The position numbers were made by a program, and so were the translations under genes. Under the pieces are notes generated by a model. The model saw nothing but the letters and a program-made list of their open reading frames with translations. It was not told where the DNA came from and did not search any database. Below are positions 39,897 through 48,754 of a stretch of DNA of 64,000 nucleotides, in pieces. Position 1 is the first letter of the stretch. Every line of letters starts with the position of its first letter. Location of the stretch: the NCBI RefSeq assembly GCF_030116705.1, contig NZ_JAOTIK010000001.1, positions 5,732,501 through 5,796,500 of the forward strand, read 5' to 3'. The DNA comes from Streptomyces sp. ML-6 (GTDB lineage: Bacteria; Actinomycetota; Actinomycetes; Streptomycetales; Streptomycetaceae).

Positions 39897-41027
39897 ATGA
39901 CTCAGACTTCCCAGCGCCCCCTCCGCGTGCTCGCCGCCATGTCGGGCGGTGTCGACTCCGCCGTCGCCGCCGCCCGCGCCGCCGAGGCGGGCCACGACGT
40001 GACCGGTGTGCACCTCGCCCTCTCCGCGAACCCGCAGTCCTTCCGCACCGGAGCGCGCGGCTGCTGCACGATCGAGGACTCCCGCGACGCGCGCCGCGCG
40101 GCGGACGTCATCGGCATCCCGTTCTACGTCTGGGACCTGGCGGAACGGTTCCGCGAGGACGTCGTGGAGGACTTCATCGCCGAGTACGAGGCGGGGCGCA
40201 CCCCCAACCCGTGCCTGCGCTGCAACGAGAAGATCAAGTTCGCGGCGCTGCTCGACAAGGCCCTCGCGCTCGGCTTCGACGCCGTGTGCACCGGCCACTA
40301 CGCCACCGTCGTGCTGAACGAGGACGGCAGCCGCGAGCTGCACCGCGCCTCCGACATGGCCAAGGACCAGTCGTACGTGCTCGGGGTCCTGGACGAGAAG
40401 CAGCTCGCCCACGCGATGTTCCCGCTCGGCGACACCCTCACCACCAAGGAGGAGATCCGGGCCGAGGCCGAGCGGCGCGGGCTCGCCGTCGCCAAGAAGC
40501 CCGACAGCCACGACATCTGCTTCATCGCCGACGGCGACACCCAGGGCTTCCTCGCGAGCCGGCTCGGCACGGCCGAGGGCGACATCGTCGACGAGTCGGG
40601 CACGAAGGTCGGCACCCACGAGGGCGCCTTCGGCTTCACCATCGGCCAGCGCAAGGGCCTGCGCATCGGCCACCCCGCCCCCGACGGCAAGCCGCGCTAC
40701 GTCCTGGACATCTCCCCGGTGAACAACACGGTGACGGTCGGCCCGGCCGAGGCCCTCGACGTCACCGCCCTCACCGCGATCAGGCCCCGCTGGTGCGGCA
40801 CCGCCCCGTCCGGCCCCGGCACGTACACCGCCCAGCTCCGCGCCCACGGCGGCGAGACCGAGGTCACGGCGGAACTCATCGACGGCACCCTGCACGTCGC
40901 CTTCACCGAACCGGTCCGCGGCGTGGCCCCCGGCCAGGCGGTCGTCCTGTACGACGGCACCCGCGTCGTCGGCTCGGCGACGATCGCGACGACGACCCGG
41001 CGGCAGACCGCGGCGACGCCCGGCTGA
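39897..41027 (+). CDS. mnmA: tRNA-specific 2-thiouridylase
   Basis: Enzyme of 376 residues that thiolates U34 of tRNA. The ATP-binding P-loop-like [11 protein letters not shown] is at about residues 13-23. The catalytic cysteines are Cys106 in NPCLRCN and Cys208 in SHDICFI. The C-terminal beta-barrel is present. The ATG at 39897 is 43 bases from the divergent amidase start. Length and motifs are complete. Confidence 0.97.
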   Translation: MTQTSQRPLRVLAAMSGGVDSAVAAARAAEAGHDVTGVHLALSANPQSFRTGARGCCTIEDSRDARRAADVIGIPFYVWDLAERFREDVVEDFIAEYEAGRTPNPCLRCNEKIKFAALLDKALALGFDAVCTGHYATVVLNEDGSRELHRASDMAKDQSYVLGVLDEKQLAHAMFPLGDTLTTKEEIRAEAERRGLAVAKKPDSHDICFIADGDTQGFLASRLGTAEGDIVDESGTKVGTHEGAFGFTIGQRKGLRIGHPAPDGKPRYVLDISPVNNTVTVGPAEALDVTALTAIRPRWCGTAPSGPGTYTAQLRAHGGETEVTAELIDGTLHVAFTEPVRGVAPGQAVVLYDGTRVVGSATIATTTRRQTAATPG

Positions 41028-41093
41028 CCCCGCCGAGGCGCCGCAGGCCGAGGGGGACGGGGCTGGCACGGCAGGGAGCGGCGGCATAGGCTG

Positions 41094-41165
41094 CACCTGC
41101 GGATCGTCCGCAGGTGGTGTACGTGCGGACGGGGTCAGCCTCCCCGTCCTGTCGGGAGGCCGAGG
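41094..41165 (+). promoter_or_regulatory. Four-stem leader controlling access to the RloA start
   Basis: Four overlapping inverted repeats are seen. A: 41094-41103 with 41107-41116. B: 41105-41112 with 41124-41131. C: 41127-41134 with 41142-41149. D: 41138-41144 with 41154-41160. Each overlaps the next, so A and C exclude B and D. Stem D buries GGGAGG, the ribosome binding site six bases before the GTG start. The arms are perfect matches in the sequence. The switch is inference. Confidence 0.5.
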
Positions 41166-42434
41166 GTGCTGCTGCGTTTCCGGGTGGCCAACCATCGCTC
41201 CATCCGTGATGAGTGCGAGCTGTCGTTGATCGGCTCGAAATCCGGGGAGAGCCGCGCGCGTGCGACCGGACTGAGCCATGAAGGACGCGAAGTGTCGGCG
41301 TTGCCGGTACTGGGGGTCTTCGGAGCCAACGCGGCGGGCAAGAGCAACATGCTCAGCGCGCTGCGCGACATGCGCGCCGCTGTCCGCACATCCTTCGCCG
41401 ACTGGGCGAAGACACCAGGGGTGCCCCGCAAGCCCTTCAAGCTCGACCGGGAATCCGCGGAAGAGACCAGCCTCTACGAGGTGGACCTCACCCTCGGCCG
41501 TAGCCGGACCCGGTTCACCTACGGCTTCGAGCTCTCGGACGAGCGAGTCGAGGCGGAATGGCTGCACGCCTACCCCCGGGGGGAGCGCGAGATCTGGTTC
41601 GACCGGGAGGCGGGACGCCCCGAAGCGGAAGGCGGCGAGTTCGTCTTCGAGGGCGACGGCTTCAAGGGCCGCCGTGACGACCTGGTGGCGCTCACCCGCC
41701 CCGATGCTCTGTTCCTGTCCACGGGTGCCACGCTGAACGACCCACAGCTGTCCGCGTTGCATCGCTGGTTCCTGGACAACCTGTGGCTGGTGACGCCCGG
41801 CGCGGACGTCGAGCACCGGACCAGATGGACCCAGGAGCTCATCGAGCAGAACGTGAAGGACGGCTACCGCGAGCGCGTCATGAACCTGCTGGCCGCAGCC
41901 GACCTCGGTATCACCGGGATGGACGTCGACCCGGAAACCGGTGCGGTGAGACTGCGCCACCGCACGGCGGACGGGGACGAGACCCCGCTGGACTTCCTCA
42001 CCGAGGAGTCGTTCGGCACACACGCCTGGTTCGCCTTCCTCGGCCCGATGCTCACGGTGCTCGACAAGGGCGCGGTGCTCCTCGTGGACGAACTGGACTC
42101 CAGCCTGCACCCGACCCTGGCGGCGGAGGTCGTACGGATCTTCCAGGACCCGAAGGCCAACCCGCGCAACGCACAGCTGATCTTCACGACGCACGACGCG
42201 ACCCTGCTGGGCAGCGAGGTGCTGGACCGCCCGCTCGGCCGCGAACAGGTGTGGATCGCGATCAAGAACAGGTCGGGCGCGACCGAGCTCTACCCCGTGA
42301 CCGCTGCCCATCCGAAGGACGGCGAGAACCTGGAACGTGGCTATCTGCGCGGGCGCTACGGCGGAGTGCCCCGAGTCAGCGCGGGGGAGATCGCCCGCGA
42401 ACTGTCCTGGCAGGAGGAGAAGGCGACAGCGTGA
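41166..42434 (+). CDS. RloA-like AAA ATPase (abortive-infection type)
   Basis: Protein of 422 residues with an SMC/RecF-like ATPase split by an insertion. Walker A is GANAAGKSN (residues 53-61). The signature and Walker B are VLLVDELDSSLHP, and IFTTHDA follows. No TOPRIM domain is added, so it is not OLD. Such ATPases pair with RloB in type I restriction islands and in AbiL-type phage resistance. The GTG at 41166 is downstream of a structured leader. The stop overlaps the RloB start as GTGA. Confidence 0.85.
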   Translation: MLLRFRVANHRSIRDECELSLIGSKSGESRARATGLSHEGREVSALPVLGVFGANAAGKSNMLSALRDMRAAVRTSFADWAKTPGVPRKPFKLDRESAEETSLYEVDLTLGRSRTRFTYGFELSDERVEAEWLHAYPRGEREIWFDREAGRPEAEGGEFVFEGDGFKGRRDDLVALTRPDALFLSTGATLNDPQLSALHRWFLDNLWLVTPGADVEHRTRWTQELIEQNVKDGYRERVMNLLAAADLGITGMDVDPETGAVRLRHRTADGDETPLDFLTEESFGTHAWFAFLGPMLTVLDKGAVLLVDELDSSLHPTLAAEVVRIFQDPKANPRNAQLIFTTHDATLLGSEVLDRPLGREQVWIAIKNRSGATELYPVTAAHPKDGENLERGYLRGRYGGVPRVSAGEIARELSWQEEKATA

Positions 42435-43267
42435 GTACGCGGGGCGGGCAGCAGCAAGGACAGCACGGCGGTCAGGAGCAGTCGGACGAGCCGCCTCGGC
42501 GGCCGAAGCGCAAGAGCCGGAAGGGCGAGGAGAAGCCCTTGGAGGCGCCCGCTCCGCCGCCTCCGGCCGATACGCGGGCGCAACGGGTGCTGTACATCGG
42601 CTGCGAGGGCGAGTCCACCGAGCCGGACTACCTCAACCACCTCAACGAACGCTTCGGGGACGGCAGCCTCACCGGCGGACGGCGATTCCGTATCCAGCCC
42701 GTCTATGCCAAGAACGGGCTGACCCCCGCCAGGGCGGTCGCCAAGGTCCAGGAGAAGGCGGCGGAGGACGAGGCATGGGCCCTCTTCGACCGCGACCAGC
42801 ACCACGACATCCCCGAGGCGCTGGACCTGGCGGCCGAGCACGGCACCCAGATCTGCTTCTCGCACCCCTCGTTCGACCTGTGGCTGTTGCTCCACTTCCA
42901 GGCGTTCGGCGGCAGCCGCGGTGGGGACAGCAAGGATGTGGTGGACGCGCTGCGGCAGGCGGACCCGGCCTTCAAGAACTTCGACCGGCGCAATGACAAG
43001 AGAGTCAAGGACGGGCGCCGCGAAGCGCTGAAGAAGAAGGAGTCCACCGCCGTCCGTCACGCCCGGTCCATGGTCGCCCAGTGCGAGCACGGCAGATGCA
43101 GGGCGAAGTCCACCCGGAAGGACTCCTACCAGTGGCCCGGCGCCCCCGAGCGCCCCGATCCGCTGATCCCGCACTCGGGCCACGCCGACGACTGCCCGGT
43201 TCTCGACCGAGACCCGTCCACCGATGTCTGGCGGCTGCTGGTGAGCCTCGAAATCGTGGACGCCTGA
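42431..43267 (+). CDS. RloB-family protein, partner of the ATPase
   Basis: Protein of 278 residues. A charged, glutamine/proline-rich N-terminus of about 55 residues precedes an RloB domain starting LYIGCEGESTEPDYL, with conserved acidic tracts EAWALFDRDQH and FSHPSFDLWLLLHF. These acid and His residues suggest a nuclease-like active site. The GTG at 42431 overlaps the ATPase stop, so the two are made together. Infection-triggered toxicity is known for the AbiL pair. It is inferred here. Confidence 0.8.
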   Translation: MSTRGGQQQGQHGGQEQSDEPPRRPKRKSRKGEEKPLEAPAPPPPADTRAQRVLYIGCEGESTEPDYLNHLNERFGDGSLTGGRRFRIQPVYAKNGLTPARAVAKVQEKAAEDEAWALFDRDQHHDIPEALDLAAEHGTQICFSHPSFDLWLLLHFQAFGGSRGGDSKDVVDALRQADPAFKNFDRRNDKRVKDGRREALKKKESTAVRHARSMVAQCEHGRCRAKSTRKDSYQWPGAPERPDPLIPHSGHADDCPVLDRDPSTDVWRLLVSLEIVDA

Positions 43268-43375
43268 TCGCGCGGTTCCCGCCCGATCCGGCCATCGGTC
43301 CGCGTCGCATCCGCAGGACGTCTACGCTTCCCTGAGCACTCCGATCCGCTCACCGTACGTACGAAGGAATGGCGC

Positions 43376-43447
43376 GTGGCCAGAATCACCCTGCCCGAGC
43401 TCGAACGGCACCTGTATTCCTCACCTCGTATCTTGAGCGCGCCCTGA
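43376..43447 (+). pseudogene. hsdM: hsdM remnant: first 16 codons of a type I methyltransferase
   Basis: A GTG after GAAGGAATGGCGC encodes VARITLPELERHLYSS, which matches the extreme N-terminus of HsdM proteins (typically xLTLPQLERHLYxAADILRG). The match stops at the deletion junction (about 43417-43425) and the frame then closes at 43447. Confidence 0.7.
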
Positions 43448-43707
43448 TTTCCAGGACCATTCGGACAGCCGTACAGTCGGAGACGAGGGGGACCAGCGAA
43501 AGCACGGTCAAGATCAGTGCGAGTGTGGTCGAGGCCTTGCAGATTCCCCTGCCGAGCATCGAGGAGCAGCGCAAAGCGGTCGAGGCGGTGGCCTTGCTCG
43601 ACGCGCGAATCGCTGCACAGCGGGCGGTGGTGGCCAAGCTGCGGGCAGCTCAGTCTGGTGTGGTGGAGGGGCTGTTGAGCGGTGGGGCTCACGCCATGGC
43701 TGCGTAA
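43417..43707 (+). pseudogene. hsdS: hsdS remnant: C-terminal third of a type I specificity subunit
   Basis: In the frame closed at 43707 the protein reads FLTSYLERAL, then SESTVKISASVVEALQIPLP and EEQRKAVEAVALLDARIAAQ, the end of a target-recognition domain plus the conserved coiled-coil spacer and C-terminus of HsdS. No HsdS N-terminus, HsdM body or HsdR remains, so this is a deletion scar, not an active gene. Confidence 0.75.
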
Positions 43708-43714
43708 CTGAATC

Positions 43715-43924
43715 TCAGAGGTGGCCAGAACCTGCCCCTGTCGTTTTCACTCCGAGAATCAGCGCGCGCAGCGCAGCTCGGTTCGTCGATATGACAACAG
43801 CCGGGCTTTCGCTCTCGCGTAGGGCGATGTCGTTTGCATCCACCATCGCAACCTCAACACAGTTGTTGCCTGACGCCTCGGAGAATGACGACTTGAGCCA
43901 CTTCAGTTCGGACAAAGCTGACAC
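43715..43924 (-). CDS. DUF397 protein
   Basis: Protein of about 69 residues with the family core LKWLKSSFSEASGNNCVEVA and the paired ALRESESPAVVIS strand. DUF397 proteins accompany XRE/DUF5753 regulators in actinobacteria and are often thought to work with them. The start is uncertain: GTG at 43924 or 43927, or TTG at 43933. The 100 bases to the next DUF397 gene are untranslated. Confidence 0.75.
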   Translation of the reverse strand: MSALSELKWLKSSFSEASGNNCVEVAMVDANDIALRESESPAVVISTNRAALRALILGVKTTGAGSGHL

Positions 43925-44034
43925 CACTCTCAAATTTCTTCAACGATAGCCAGATCGCGAAATTGCGTACGGTTCAGCGAGGTGCCTGCGAAGATCTGCT
44001 CGCTGGCAGGGTGACTACACCAAGGCCATGACTC

Positions 44035-44238
44035 TTACCGGTGGCCCTGCCCGGCATCACGAGCCTTCACGCTGAGCAGAAGCGCACTCATGGCGCCTCG
44101 GCTGGCGGCCAGAACGATGTCCGGGCTCTCGCTCTCGCGCAGAACGATGTGGCTGCTCTGGGGCGCCGCGGCAACCTCGACACAGTTGTTGCCGCCGCCT
44201 GAGCAGAACGACGAGCGCTGCCAGTCATGTTCGGACAC
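44035..44238 (-). CDS. DUF397 protein, paired with the XRE regulator
   Basis: Protein of about 67 residues starting MSEHDWQRSSFCSGGGNNCVEVA, the DUF397 pattern, with a C-terminal LRESESPDIVLAASRGA strand. The GTG at 44238 follows GAGAGG. A GTG at 44253, overlapping the regulator stop as GTGA, is the other option. It is paired with the XRE gene directly upstream, and both are minus strand. Confidence 0.8.
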   Translation of the reverse strand: MSEHDWQRSSFCSGGGNNCVEVAAAPQSSHIVLRESESPDIVLAASRGAMSALLLSVKARDAGQGHR

Positions 44239-44249
44239 GGTGGAACCTC

Positions 44250-45104
44250 TCACAGTTCGCGGGCGATTGACCGGATGAGATCGCGCGATTCATCGGGTGG
44301 GAGGGCTGATCCCTCCATCAGGTCGAGAAGAGAACGGTAGTTCCCCAGGGGCGTCGGCGCATCAATGAAGTGACCGCCGAACGATGTGTCCAACTGGACC
44401 GTGTCGAGCTGTCCGACCGGGCCTTCGGCATACAGGATCGACTGGCCAGCACCGTGGAAGGCCCCTGCGCGGAACGGGATGACCCGCAAGGTTACATGCG
44501 GCAGTTCGGATGCATCTGCCAGGTAGGCGAGTTGCCGACGGGCGACTTCGCGTCCACCGAACTCAAGCCGTAGCGCGGCCTCGTGAACGATGCCGAGGTA
44601 GGGAGTCGGACTCTCGCCAGTGACAACGGTCTGGCGGCTCATGCGGTGTGCGACGCGCAGCTCGACTTCCAGCCTCGGTAGCGGAGGTACGGAGAGATCG
44701 AAGATTGCTCGGGCGTGCTCCTCGGTCTGGAAGAGGCCGGGCAGATGCACCGTCTGGGCTGTGCGGATGCGGGTTGCGAAGTGCTCGATCTCAGAGACTT
44801 CCAGGTGTCCGTCCGGAAGCTTGCCCCGGTACTCGTCCCACCAGTGGCGGGTGCGACGGCCGCCTGCCATCTCGGCCAGCGCATCAATCAATGGGGAATC
44901 CGCGCACCCGTAGTGGCAGGCGATCTGGCGCGTGCGGTCCTCGCTGAGGCCAGTGCGCCCTGCTTCGATGTTGGAGATCATGGTGCGGTCCGAACCGAGC
45001 AGCGCCGCCGCTTCCTGGATCGATATGCCTGCGCGCTCACGCATGCGTCGGATTTCGACGGCCAGGCGACGCTGGCGGTTGGTGAGTGCGTTCCGTGGGG
45101 CCAT
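44250..45104 (-). CDS. XRE-family regulator with DUF5753 domain
   Basis: Protein of 284 residues. An N-terminal helix-turn-helix at residues 10-70 (AGISIQEAAALLGSDRTMISNIEAGRT) precedes the DUF5753 domain (YLGIVHEAALRLEFGG and the VPEH-like HVTLRVIPFRAG). The ATG at 45104 begins MAPRNALTNRQ; the upstream frame lacks a binding site. It overlaps the DUF397 start. Base composition here is lower in GC than in the core genes. The divergent HATPase beside it completes a common actinobacterial set. Confidence 0.85.
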   Translation of the reverse strand: MAPRNALTNRQRRLAVEIRRMRERAGISIQEAAALLGSDRTMISNIEAGRTGLSEDRTRQIACHYGCADSPLIDALAEMAGGRRTRHWWDEYRGKLPDGHLEVSEIEHFATRIRTAQTVHLPGLFQTEEHARAIFDLSVPPLPRLEVELRVAHRMSRQTVVTGESPTPYLGIVHEAALRLEFGGREVARRQLAYLADASELPHVTLRVIPFRAGAFHGAGQSILYAEGPVGQLDTVQLDTSFGGHFIDAPTPLGNYRSLLDLMEGSALPPDESRDLIRSIAREL

Positions 45105-45390
45105 GGGTCCTCTCTCGTCAAGCCTGCACAGTCTTGCAGGGCTCACGCTCTGCGGTCCAACGTGAGCCCTGCACTCACTCGTTCGTGAATTTCTAGTCAC
45201 ATGTGAGCTCTTGTGCTCTAGCTTATGAGCTGCGCCACAGTCCGCAGGATGGAAGCGCACCGATCCGCCCTGCCCGCCCGGGAAGCAGGCCCGGACCGGC
45301 ACTGCCACCGTCACTCGCGGCACAGCATCCGCAACCACCCCTGATGCACCGCCCACTTCACCCACTCGCCCCGCACCCCAGGAGGTGCCC

Positions 45391-45870
45391 GTGAGGACCG
45401 ACCATCCCGCCCCGCACGCCCCCGACAGCTCGTACGCCCCTCACTACCCCGCCCCCATTCCGTTCGCCGACCCCTGGAGTTACGAACTCGTCTTCCCCCG
45501 CGACCCGCGCGGCCCCCGCATCGCCCGTACCGCCCTCCGGGCCATCCTCGGAGCTCACGAGCTGGCCGAACTCGCCTACCGCGCCGAGTTGTTGACGTCC
45601 GAGCTGACCACCAACTCCGTGCGGTACGCCCTGGGGCCGGCCGGGGTTCGGCTCCAGTGGCGGCACACCGTGCTCAGGGTCAGCGTCTGGGACCTCAGTC
45701 CGGATCTGCCCAAGCCGTACACGCCGGCCGCCGGGCCGGAGGCCGAGGCCGGGCGGGGGATGGCCATTCTCGAACTCGTCGCCGACCGATGGGGCGGGTG
45801 TGCCATAGGAGAGGGCGAACTAGGCACGGGCGGCAAGACCATCTGGTTCGAGCTGGCGCTCGCCACCTGA
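45391..45870 (+). CDS. HATPase-domain (RsbW-like) regulator
   Basis: Protein of 159 residues. The histidine-kinase-type ATPase fold is indicated by the N-box LLTSELTTNSVRYA, the G-box GRGMAILELVADRWG and the final GKTIWFEL. It resembles anti-sigma or serine-kinase regulators. The GTG at 45391 follows AGGAGG, while a GTG at 45385 overlaps it. These proteins commonly sit next to XRE/DUF397 sets. Confidence 0.8.
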   Translation: MRTDHPAPHAPDSSYAPHYPAPIPFADPWSYELVFPRDPRGPRIARTALRAILGAHELAELAYRAELLTSELTTNSVRYALGPAGVRLQWRHTVLRVSVWDLSPDLPKPYTPAAGPEAEAGRGMAILELVADRWGGCAIGEGELGTGGKTIWFELALAT

Positions 45871-46053
45871 CCGCCACCCGTCCCATCCCGGGCTATCGGG
45901 CCCGCTCCCGCCCTGGTCGGCTCCGCGCCCCGCTATGGAGCCGGCGGTCGAGCGGCGGGACGACTTCCTGCGGTACGGCGCGCACAACGAGCGCTGAACC
46001 GCGGGGAGGGGCGGCGCCGGAAAACCGGTCGGCCGGGTGGTAGGAATGCCTCC

Positions 46054-46788
46054 ATGAGCACTCCCGTCCACCGGGCGATCGCGGCGCTCCCCGTGCCGGG
46101 GGAGTGGACGTGGCAGGTCGTCGTACGGCCCCGGCGCCGCACCCTGGGCATCGAGGTCACGGACGACGGGGACGTGCTGTTCGCCGTGCCACCGGACGCC
46201 GATCCGGCCGCGGTCGCGCGGGCCGTACGGACACGGCTGCCGCGGCTGGCGCGCGAAGTCCGGCGAAGGCGGACCCGGCCGGCCGAGCCGGTCAAGGAAC
46301 TCATCGGTGGCACCGGCTTCGCCTATCTGGGACGACGCCATCGGCTGAGGCTGCTGCCACCGGAAGAAGCGAGCCGCGTGCGACTCCACCGTGGGTGGCT
46401 GGAGCTCCCCCGGCCGCGCACGACCGACGAGGGCGCACACCGGATCGCCCAGTGGTACGAGGTGTGCGGCACCCGGTGGCTCTCCGGACGGCTGCCCTCG
46501 TACGCGTCCCGCGTCGGGCTGCCGACACCACAGGTCGAGGCAGGTGATCTCGGGCCGAGGTGGGGGGCCCTGCGCCCGGACGGTGCGATCACGGTCCACT
46601 GGGCGGTGCTGCAACTGCCGCCGTCCTTGGTCGACCTCGTCCTGGTGCATGAACTCTGCCACCTGCGCGCGGCCGGTCACGGCGCTGCGTTCCGGCGCGA
46701 GGTGCGGCTCGTCCTGCCGGACGCGGATGCACGGGAGAAGCAGTTCGCCGAGGTGGAGCCCGAGCTGTGGCGCGGGGCCGTGCGGTGA
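46054..46788 (+). CDS. YgjP-type zinc metallopeptidase
   Basis: Protein of 244 residues with the zinc motif HELCHL (His199, Glu200, His203) and a third ligand His209 in AGHGAAFR. The family (COG1451) often travels with type I restriction genes, and the only such genes here are the HsdM/HsdS remnants 2.3 kb upstream. The ATG at 46054 begins MSTPVHRAIA. It is followed by unrelated core genes, so it may be the surviving right edge of the lost restriction island (inference). Confidence 0.85.
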   Translation: MSTPVHRAIAALPVPGEWTWQVVVRPRRRTLGIEVTDDGDVLFAVPPDADPAAVARAVRTRLPRLAREVRRRRTRPAEPVKELIGGTGFAYLGRRHRLRLLPPEEASRVRLHRGWLELPRPRTTDEGAHRIAQWYEVCGTRWLSGRLPSYASRVGLPTPQVEAGDLGPRWGALRPDGAITVHWAVLQLPPSLVDLVLVHELCHLRAAGHGAAFRREVRLVLPDADAREKQFAEVEPELWRGAVR

Positions 46789-46878
46789 AACATCTCAAGT
46801 GAAGGCGGCATCGCAGACGCCCCGCGCGGTCGCGTCCGACCCCCGTACGGGCGGGACCGCGCGGAGCGGGTCGTGGGA

Positions 46879-47679
46879 TCAGGACGCCTGGTGGGCGTAC
46901 ACGTCCCGGGCGAAGAACTCCGTCAGGACCGGGGCCACCGCCTGCGGCGCCAGTTCGCGGGTCTGGCCGGTCAGGGTGCGGTGGCGGGACCGGGGCAGCG
47001 CGTCCGCCAGGGCGCGGGTGGACCGTCGGGCCGAGGCGGTGCTGGCGCCGCCGCAGACCACCAGGGTGCGCGCCGTGACGGAGGCGAAGCGCTCGGCCGG
47101 GATCGAGCCGTCGCCGAGCAGCGCGTCGTCGTACGCCAGGGTGTGCGCCATCGACACCAGGCCGTTCCACAGCGGGGCGCGCCGCATCCGGGCGATCATG
47201 TCGGCCGGTACGCCGGTCACGGACAGGAACAGCTCGACGGCCCCGGCGCGGTCCCCGGAGGACAGCAGCCGGTGCAGCCGGGAGGTGCAGCACGCCTTGT
47301 ACTGGAGGCCGGAGGCGCCCGGCGTGTACGGGGGCTCGTACACCGCCAGCAGGTCGACGGGGAGCCCGGCCGCGTGCGCCTCCAGGGCCAGCGCCCCGCC
47401 CGCGCCCACGCCGAACACCGACGCCCGGCCGCCCACCGCGGTGACGACGGCGGCCAGGTCCTCGATCTCGCGTTCCACCGCGTACGGCCCGCTGTCACCG
47501 CTGGCGCCGCGTCCGCGCCTGTCGTAGGTCACGACGTGGAAGCGGGGCGCGAGGAGGCGTGCCAGCGGAGCCTCGGTCTCCGCCGTGCCCAGGGCCCCGC
47601 CCACCAGGACCACCGGCGGTCCTTCGCCCCGCCGCCGGTACGCGATCATGGTGCCGTCGCGGGAGAGAATCTTGTCCAT
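46879..47679 (-). CDS. Alpha/beta hydrolase fold protein lacking the nucleophile serine
   Basis: Protein of 266 residues with the fold's N-terminus (VVLVGGALG, YDRRGRGASGDS) but at the nucleophile elbow it reads FGVGAGGALAL, where the family has GxSxG. The serine is Gly here. The ATG at 47679 begins MDKILSRDGTM. It may be a non-enzymatic relative or use another residue. It is divergent from no clear partner; DUF427 follows on the same strand further upstream. Confidence 0.8.
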   Translation of the reverse strand: MDKILSRDGTMIAYRRRGEGPPVVLVGGALGTAETEAPLARLLAPRFHVVTYDRRGRGASGDSGPYAVEREIEDLAAVVTAVGGRASVFGVGAGGALALEAHAAGLPVDLLAVYEPPYTPGASGLQYKACCTSRLHRLLSSGDRAGAVELFLSVTGVPADMIARMRRAPLWNGLVSMAHTLAYDDALLGDGSIPAERFASVTARTLVVCGGASTASARRSTRALADALPRSRHRTLTGQTRELAPQAVAPVLTEFFARDVYAHQAS

Positions 47680-47775
47680 GCGAGGGTGGACCGCCGGCCC
47701 CGGAAAAACTCATCGGTCCGGCTGAAGTTTTTTTGGGAATCTTCGATTGCCCAGGTCAGGGGCGTACTTTGAGGG

Positions 47776-48111
47776 TCAGTCGGCAACGGTCCCGGTGTCG
47801 TGGAAGCAGAAGTGGTCCTTGATGGCGGCGACTTCGTCCTTCGGCTCCTGGTAGGCCCAGACGAGATCCGCCGCACCCGGCAGCGACCAGTAGGAGGCGT
47901 CCCCCTTGAACGGGCAGTGGGTACGGGTCCCCGAAGGGGACAGGAGGTCCGTGCGGACGTCCTCGGGCGGCAGGTAGTAACGAACCGGACAGCCCGTCTC
48001 GCGCAGCACGAGCGGACGGCGGCTCTCGGCGAGTACGAGCCCGTCACGGACCACACGTACGTGTGTGGTCCCGGGCTCGACCGTGATGCGGTGTCCTGAT
48101 ACGGAAGCCAT
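47776..48111 (-). CDS. DUF427 protein
   Basis: Protein of 111 residues. The family's core is ESRRPLVLRETGCPVRYYLPPEDV, then THCPFKGDASYWSL and VAAIKDHFCFHD, which look like a small beta-barrel. The function is not known to me. The ATG at 48111 (MASVSGHRITV) is preferred over the GTG at 48126. It is divergent from the LOG gene, sharing a 76-base intergenic region. Confidence 0.85.
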   Translation of the reverse strand: MASVSGHRITVEPGTTHVRVVRDGLVLAESRRPLVLRETGCPVRYYLPPEDVRTDLLSPSGTRTHCPFKGDASYWSLPGAADLVWAYQEPKDEVAAIKDHFCFHDTGTVAD

Positions 48112-48187
48112 ACGGGCTTCAGCCACACGGTCGGCCGGTTTCTTCCCCGGCGCCGGAGATGTCGGCGGCGGCCCTTACCGTGTCTGC

Positions 48188-48727
48188 ATGAAGATCTGTG
48201 TTTTCCTCTCCGCCGCCGACCTCGACGACCGCTACACCCGGCCCGCCCGCGAATTCGCCGAACTGATCGGCAGGGGCGGGCACACCCTGGTCTGGGGAGG
48301 TTCGGAGAGCGGACTGATGAAGGTCGTCGCCGACGGGGTGCAGGAGGCGGGCGGACGGCTGGTGGGGGTGTCGGTCGACTTCCTGGCGGCGAAGGCACGG
48401 GCCGACGCGGACGAGATGGTGATCGCACGCGACCTCGCCGAGCGCAAGGCGCTGCTCCTGGAGAAGGCCGACGCGATCGTGATCATGGTGGGCGGCACCG
48501 GGACGCTCGACGAGGCGACCGAGATCCTGGAGCTGAAGAAGCACGGCAAACACGACAAGCCGGTGGTCCTGCTCAACACGGAGGGCTTCTACGACGGGCT
48601 GCGCCAGCAGTTCCAGCGCATGGAGGACGAGGGCTTCCTGCCGATCCCGCTCACCGACCTGGTGTTCTTCGCGAAGGATGGCGTGGGCGCCCTGGCCCAC
48701 CTGGAGGAGTGGTCCGGTCTGCAGTGA
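48188..48727 (+). CDS. LOG-family nucleotide phosphoribohydrolase-like protein
   Basis: Protein of 179 residues. The LOG motif is VGGTGTLDE, the active-site loop of cytokinin-monophosphate phosphoribohydrolases, with an Arg-containing helix ERKALLLEKAD before it. The ATG at 48188 begins MKICVFLSAAD. It is possibly a nucleotide salvage hydrolase. It starts a set of plus-strand core genes that continues with an SDR and a methionine synthase-like gene. Confidence 0.85.
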   Translation: MKICVFLSAADLDDRYTRPAREFAELIGRGGHTLVWGGSESGLMKVVADGVQEAGGRLVGVSVDFLAAKARADADEMVIARDLAERKALLLEKADAIVIMVGGTGTLDEATEILELKKHGKHDKPVVLLNTEGFYDGLRQQFQRMEDEGFLPIPLTDLVFFAKDGVGALAHLEEWSGLQ

Positions 48728-48754
48728 CGCGGCGGCGGGTGAGATCATGAGGAA

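Noticed and set aside
45934..45996. Short open frame MEPAVERRDDFLRYGAHNER
   Set aside because: Only 20 codons, no ribosome binding site and no family match; possibly a gene fragment, but unsupported.
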